64,000 bases of DNA from Flavobacterium sasangense DSM 21067 (lineage in GTDB: Bacteria; Bacteroidota; Bacteroidia; Flavobacteriales; Flavobacteriaceae): positions 310,001 through 374,000 of the forward strand of contig NZ_JMLU01000001.1 in the NCBI RefSeq assembly GCF_000686885.1, given 5' to 3'. Shown piece after piece: positions 59,737 through 64,000 of the stretch. A program made the position numbers and the translations under genes. Each line of letters starts with the position of its first letter. Positions within the stretch are counted from its first letter, which is position 1. The notes under the pieces were generated by a model, which made no database searches, had not been told where the DNA came from, and saw only the letters and a list, made by a program, of their open reading frames with translations.

Positions 59737-62220
59737 ATGAAATATTTTTGGCTTTTTTTGTGCTTTATCTTTACTACTAGTTTTGTAGCACAAACCAAAA
59801 TTAAAGGACAAGTTATCGACTTTGATTCAAAAGTTCCTATTGCTTTTGCCACTATTACATATAACAACATCAAATTCAACGCCGATTGGGAAGGAAAATT
59901 TTCTATTGAAGTCAAAGATTATAAACTTCCTATCAAAGTTAACTTTAAAGGGTATTATGAAAAAATAACCTATCCACAACCAAAAGTTAATAATTTAACG
60001 ATTAAATTAATTAACGATTTAAACGAAAAAAAAGCGGAAATCTACACCGAGAACAATGTCAATAACATCATTAAAAAAGTTATTGAAAATCGAAAATTAA
60101 ATGATCCAGAAAAAGGCCTATCGAGTTTTCAATATAAAAACTATGAATACCTTCAGGTAACGGCAAATCCAGATAGTATCTCTTCAAAAATTGATACTAT
60201 TTATAAAAATAGGTTTTTAAGAAAGCCTTTAATGAAATTGGATTCAACAAATTACAAGTTTAAAAAATTTTCTGAGAAACAGCATTTATATCAAACAGAG
60301 AAAGTAAATTTAATTCAACTTAATCACTCTGAATACAAAGAAACCGTTTTAGCCACTAGAATGGCTGGATTTAAACAACCTATTTACGAATATCTTGGTC
60401 TTAAACTAATTTCTTATTCTGTTTATGAGAATCCATTTGAAATCTTAGAAATTCCAGTTCAAAACCCGATTTCAAATTTTGGACGAAAATTATACAACTA
60501 CAAACTAATTGATACGGTAAAAATTGACGGAAGAAGCGCTTACAGAATTTACTTTGAACCCAAAAAACTCAACACGAATCGTTTGAGAGGTTTGCTGTAT
60601 ATTGACACTATTAATTTTGCTATTTGTAAAGCTTATTTTAGAATTTATGGTGTTGTAAACATCAATGCTACCTACACATTTGATTATAAAAAAGATATTG
60701 ATATTTGGTTTCCAAAAAACAGAAAATTCAAAGTCTCTAAAGGCAACAATCATGAGGATATAAAAATCTTAGGCGGTACTATAAAATTTAGTTCTGATTT
60801 AGATTTAACAGAAAGTAAAAATGCCACTGATCAAGCTTATGTTTCAATAGAATCAACTCCATTTGATATTGAAATTAACAAACCTATTTCTATTTCAAAA
60901 CCAAGAGTTAAAATTGAAGTACCAAAATCAAGTTTAGAACAAGAAAGCAACTACTGGAATGTTTTCAAAAAAGACACTATTGATAAGAGAAAGCTTAGAA
61001 CGTACACATCGATTGATAGTTTATCGCTCTCAGAAAAAATTGAACATAAATTATTTTTAGGTAGAAAAATTTTCAATGGCTATTTTCCTGTATCTATTTT
61101 TGACATTGATTTACGTAGTATTGCAAAATATAACAACTTCGAAGGTTTTAGATTAGGTATTGGTACTGTAACCAACTCTAAACTTTCAGAAAAATACAAA
61201 GTAGCTTTTTATGGTGCATATGGTTTAAAAGATGAGGAATTCAAATTCGGGATTACTCCTTCTTACTTAGCAGATAAAAATTCTGAAACTTGGATAAGTG
61301 CATCTTATTCTGAAGACATTTACGAAATTGCTCAAACTAACTTTGTAACTGATTCACGAAGATTCAAAATCTATGATCCTCGACCAATAAATATTTCCAC
61401 ATTTTATAATAACAAAATGAGTTCGGCTTTTATTGAGAGTAAGTTTTTACCAAAAACCTCCAGCTATTTTGGAATTTCTCATAATCAAATTCAGCCTCTT
61501 TTTGATTACACCTTTATAAATGACGGAAAATCATATACCAATTATACCATTACTGCTTTACAATTAGCTGTTCAATGGAATCCGTTTAGTAATTACATGC
61601 AAACGCCTGTTGGGAAAATTGAATATGAAAAAAGACATCCAAAATTTTCAATTCAGTATACCCAAACAGTGCCAAATTTACTTGAAAATGATTTCGTTTT
61701 CTCAAAACTAGATTTCAAAACTTATTATGAATTGCCTTTTTTATCAGGTCAAAAAAGTTCGATTTTATTGCAAACTGGTATAGCATTTGGCGATGTTCCA
61801 ATTACACATTTATACAGTATTGTTCCTAATAACTTAAACAGAGATGCAATTCTACAACGAATTACTTTTGCAGGAAAAAATAGTTTTGAAACCATGTATT
61901 TCAACGAGTTTTTCTCCAATAAATACGCTTCTTTACAGTTAAAACATACTTTTAATAAAATTCGTCTTGGATACAAGATTAATCCTGAATTCACAGTTGT
62001 AACCCGAATGGCAGTTGGTTCAAACAACAAAAATAACCAGCACATGGGAATAGGCTACAAGACACTTGAGGATGGATTTTTTGAAAGTGGTGTTGAGTGT
62101 AACAAAATTTTCAAAGGTTTTGGTTTGGTTGCCTTTTACAGATATGGCCCCAACCAATTACCTAATTTTGATGACAACATCGCCATAAAAGTTTCTTACT
62201 ATCTTGATTTAGGTTTTTAA
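59737..62220 (+). CDS. DUF5686 family outer-membrane protein
   Basis: An 827-residue protein with a signal peptide (TTSFVAQ). A carboxypeptidase-regulatory-like domain follows (KIKGQVIDFDSKVPIAFATI, KFNADWEGKFSIEVKDY), then a central part and a long C-terminal beta-barrel (YLDLGF end with terminal Phe). This is the DUF5686 architecture, an outer-membrane barrel family of Bacteroidota related to TonB-dependent receptors but lacking the plug. Function is unknown. Confidence 0.87.
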   Translation: MKYFWLFLCFIFTTSFVAQTKIKGQVIDFDSKVPIAFATITYNNIKFNADWEGKFSIEVKDYKLPIKVNFKGYYEKITYPQPKVNNLTIKLINDLNEKKAEIYTENNVNNIIKKVIENRKLNDPEKGLSSFQYKNYEYLQVTANPDSISSKIDTIYKNRFLRKPLMKLDSTNYKFKKFSEKQHLYQTEKVNLIQLNHSEYKETVLATRMAGFKQPIYEYLGLKLISYSVYENPFEILEIPVQNPISNFGRKLYNYKLIDTVKIDGRSAYRIYFEPKKLNTNRLRGLLYIDTINFAICKAYFRIYGVVNINATYTFDYKKDIDIWFPKNRKFKVSKGNNHEDIKILGGTIKFSSDLDLTESKNATDQAYVSIESTPFDIEINKPISISKPRVKIEVPKSSLEQESNYWNVFKKDTIDKRKLRTYTSIDSLSLSEKIEHKLFLGRKIFNGYFPVSIFDIDLRSIAKYNNFEGFRLGIGTVTNSKLSEKYKVAFYGAYGLKDEEFKFGITPSYLADKNSETWISASYSEDIYEIAQTNFVTDSRRFKIYDPRPINISTFYNNKMSSAFIESKFLPKTSSYFGISHNQIQPLFDYTFINDGKSYTNYTITALQLAVQWNPFSNYMQTPVGKIEYEKRHPKFSIQYTQTVPNLLENDFVFSKLDFKTYYELPFLSGQKSSILLQTGIAFGDVPITHLYSIVPNNLNRDAILQRITFAGKNSFETMYFNEFFSNKYASLQLKHTFNKIRLGYKINPEFTVVTRMAVGSNNKNNQHMGIGYKTLEDGFFESGVECNKIFKGFGLVAFYRYGPNQLPNFDDNIAIKVSYYLDLGF

Positions 62221-62269
62221 TTTTAACTTAAAAATTCCGCTCAACACCAATATTTTAAGCAATAATCCT

Positions 62270-62277
62270 TACCTTTG
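62270..62277 (+). promoter_or_regulatory. -7 box of the MMPL transporter gene
   Basis: TACCTTTG fits TAnnTTTG, followed by CACCC, 18 nt before the start codon. Confidence 0.55.
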
Positions 62278-62295
62278 CACCCTAATTTTTGAGAG

Positions 62296-64000
62296 ATGTT
62301 AAAGTGGTTAAGCACCAGTTTTTGGGATTATATTGCCAGTAGAATTTTAAGAAACCGCGTTTTTTTATTAGTTCTTGTTTTACTTTTTACTATTTTCATG
62401 AGTTTTCAGTGGAAAAACATGCGTTTTACCTTTACTGAAGCTAATCTATTACCCGATGATCATGAAGTAAACATTCAATACAATTCTTTTTTAGAAAAAT
62501 TTGGTGAAGAAGGAAATCTAGTTGTCTTAGGATTTAAAGACAAAACCTTTTTTAATGAAAAAAACATTAAAGCTTGGGAAAAATTCATTGCCGAAATAAA
62601 AAAGGATAAAGCAGTTGAACTTACCTTATCTATTGAAGATTTAAAAGTACTTGAGAAAGATACATTAGAACAAAAATTCAAATTAGTTTCTTTCATCAAT
62701 AATGATAGTATTTCTGACACCTATTTAAAAGAAAAGGAAAAAGAGTTTTTCAACGATTTACCTTTCTATGAAGGCATGCTGTTCAATAAAGAAAGTGGTG
62801 CAGTGCGTTTTGCCATTTACATGGATAAAAAAATTGTAAACACACCTGCAAGAAAACAATTTATTGAAAAACATCTTAACCAAGACAGAATTGACGCCTT
62901 CGAAAAAGAAACCGGATTAGATCTTCGTGTTTCCGGAATGCCATACATTAGAACACTGAATGCTAATAGCATTATTAGTGAAATTGGATTGTTCGTTGGT
63001 GCTGCACTTGGAATTACTTCATTACTATTCTTCTTCTTCTTTAGAAGTTTTAGAGCAACCATGGTTTCCATGTTTGTGGTAATTATTGGCGTAATGTGGT
63101 CGTTTGGAACGCTAGGTTTGTTACATTATGAAATAACCGTTTTAACAGCAATTATTCCTCCATTAATCATTGTTATCGGAATTCCTAACTGTATTTTCCT
63201 TATCAACAAATACCAGCAAGAAATTAAAAATCACGGAAATAAAGCCAAATCCTTACAACGGGTAATCTCTAAAGTAGGGAATGCTACTTTAATGACGAAT
63301 TTAACTACTGCTGCTGGTTTTGGAACCTTCATTTTTACAGATAGTAAATTATTGAAAGAATTTGGAATTGTAGCTTCATTAAACATTGTTTTCTTATTTA
63401 TACTTTGTTTAATTATCATTCCGATTGTTTATAGTTACATGCCAATGCCTAAGGAAAAACATTTAGCTCATCTTGGCAAAAACTACATGGCTACTTTCAT
63501 GAATTGGATTGAAAACACGATTAGACATCACCGAGTTGCCGTTTTTTCAACAGCAATTGGAATTTTAGTGATGGGAATTATTGGTATTTTTCAAATTAAA
63601 ATTTCAGGAAGTATTATTGAAGATATGCCTAAAAAGGCACCTTTTTATAAAGACATCTTATTCTATGAAAAAGAATTTGATGGTGTTATGCCATTAGAAA
63701 TTGTTATTGACACTAAAAAACCAAAAGGCGCTTTAAAATCGGTTACTTTACGACGAATAGAAGAACTTCAAGAAACCATTGAAGAAATTCCTGAATTATC
63801 AAAACCTGTTTCTATTGTTAATTTAGTCAAATATTCAAAACAAGCTTACTATAACGGAAATCCTGAATATTACGAATTACCTACCAAACAAGAAGAAGCT
63901 TTCATTTTATCGTACATAAAAAATTCGACTAAAAAAGGAAACGAGAATATGCTGAAAAGCTATATTGATAGTACTGGGCAATATGCACGCATCACTACTT
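62296..64000 (+). CDS. MMPL/RND-family transporter (partial, cut by window edge)
   Basis: The frame is open from ATG 62296 to the last base, at least 568 residues. Helix 1 (RVFLLVLVLLFTIFMSF) precedes a periplasmic domain. A bundle of membrane helices starts near residue 230 (IGLFVGAALGITSLLFFFFF, LLHYEITVLTAIIPPLIIVI), with GIPNCIFLINKYQQE and LMTNLTTAAGFGTFIFTDSK. It then begins a second large periplasmic domain. This duplicated pattern is typical of the RND superfamily, MMPL branch, often lipid or hopanoid exporters. The transported compound is unknown. Confidence 0.9.
   Translation, partial: MLKWLSTSFWDYIASRILRNRVFLLVLVLLFTIFMSFQWKNMRFTFTEANLLPDDHEVNIQYNSFLEKFGEEGNLVVLGFKDKTFFNEKNIKAWEKFIAEIKKDKAVELTLSIEDLKVLEKDTLEQKFKLVSFINNDSISDTYLKEKEKEFFNDLPFYEGMLFNKESGAVRFAIYMDKKIVNTPARKQFIEKHLNQDRIDAFEKETGLDLRVSGMPYIRTLNANSIISEIGLFVGAALGITSLLFFFFFRSFRATMVSMFVVIIGVMWSFGTLGLLHYEITVLTAIIPPLIIVIGIPNCIFLINKYQQEIKNHGNKAKSLQRVISKVGNATLMTNLTTAAGFGTFIFTDSKLLKEFGIVASLNIVFLFILCLIIIPIVYSYMPMPKEKHLAHLGKNYMATFMNWIENTIRHHRVAVFSTAIGILVMGIIGIFQIKISGSIIEDMPKKAPFYKDILFYEKEFDGVMPLEIVIDTKKPKGALKSVTLRRIEELQETIEEIPELSKPVSIVNLVKYSKQAYYNGNPEYYELPTKQEEAFILSYIKNSTKKGNENMLKSYIDSTGQYARITT

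Noticed and set aside
62296..64000. Truncated MMPL transporter as a pseudogene
   Set aside because: The frame is open to the last base; it is simply cut by the window edge.

Overview
The window comes from a member of Bacteroidota, most likely a Flavobacterium or close relative in Flavobacteriaceae. The supporting signs are low GC, promoters of the TAnnTTTG type often followed by GCACC, A-rich ribosome binding regions, type IX secretion (T9SS) C-terminal sorting domains, TonB-dependent receptors with a carboxypeptidase-regulatory-like plug extension, an S16 protein with a long tail, families such as DUF4271, DUF4296, DUF3098 and DUF5686, and a DnaE fused to a proofreading exonuclease. There is no prophage, insertion sequence, CRISPR array or rRNA operon. 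Genes are packed densely, with many 1 to 40 nt overlaps and no gene-free stretch longer than about 300 bases.

Layout. 1-1.5 kb: three tandem minus-strand secreted paralogues with a TonB C-terminal-like domain, the first cut by the window edge. 1.6-9.4 kb: DUF456, tRNA-Asp, DUF58, thioredoxin, exonuclease-DnaE, and a lipoprotein with a glycine-rich insertion. 9.5-11.4 kb: rpsP-rimM-trmN6, followed by a structured RNA candidate resembling Flavo-1. 11.5-13.6 kb: a glutaryl-CoA-dehydrogenase-like enzyme and DUF3050. 13.6-19.7 kb: a seven-gene, tightly coupled minus-strand operon (SpeD homologue, DUF4178, small membrane protein, DUF350, membrane-fused SpeE homologue, exported FAD oxidoreductase, histidine-bearing multipass protein). 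This is the strongest candidate for an uncharacterised system, probably aminopropyl or polyamine chemistry at the membrane. 19.8-23.3 kb: ferredoxin, ferredoxin-NADP reductase, NifU-like and Mrp-like iron-sulfur genes. 23.5-27.2 kb: alkyltransferase-like protein, LysE, TrmB, an LpxH-like phosphatase and a glycosyltransferase.

27.2-34.8 kb: a PhoR/PhoB-like two-component pair faces a large TonB-dependent receptor, a repeat-rich lipoprotein and two T9SS-domain proteins. The shared intergenic region carries three TTHACAA words at an exact 19-bp period, a likely regulator site. 34.8-42.3 kb: LuxE-like protein, TyrS, an epimerase, DUF4296-dihydroorotase-dolichol-phosphate-mannose-synthase-like genes, DUF4271 and a HemD-like protein. 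42.3-48.6 kb: an orphan secreted protein, PckA, DUF423, saccharopine-dehydrogenase-like enzyme, Lrp/AsnC regulator, zinc peptidase and an SPFH-tail-like protein. 48.8-64 kb: LeuS, a WG-repeat protein, FtsX-DUF3098-UppP-TruB-YiiX-like, a thioredoxin-like protein, patatin, PyrH-Frr, DUF5686 and an MMPL transporter that runs off the right edge.

Overall this is mainly core chromosome with a few accessory modules. Family names are from reading the sequence and memory of the families. No database search was run.
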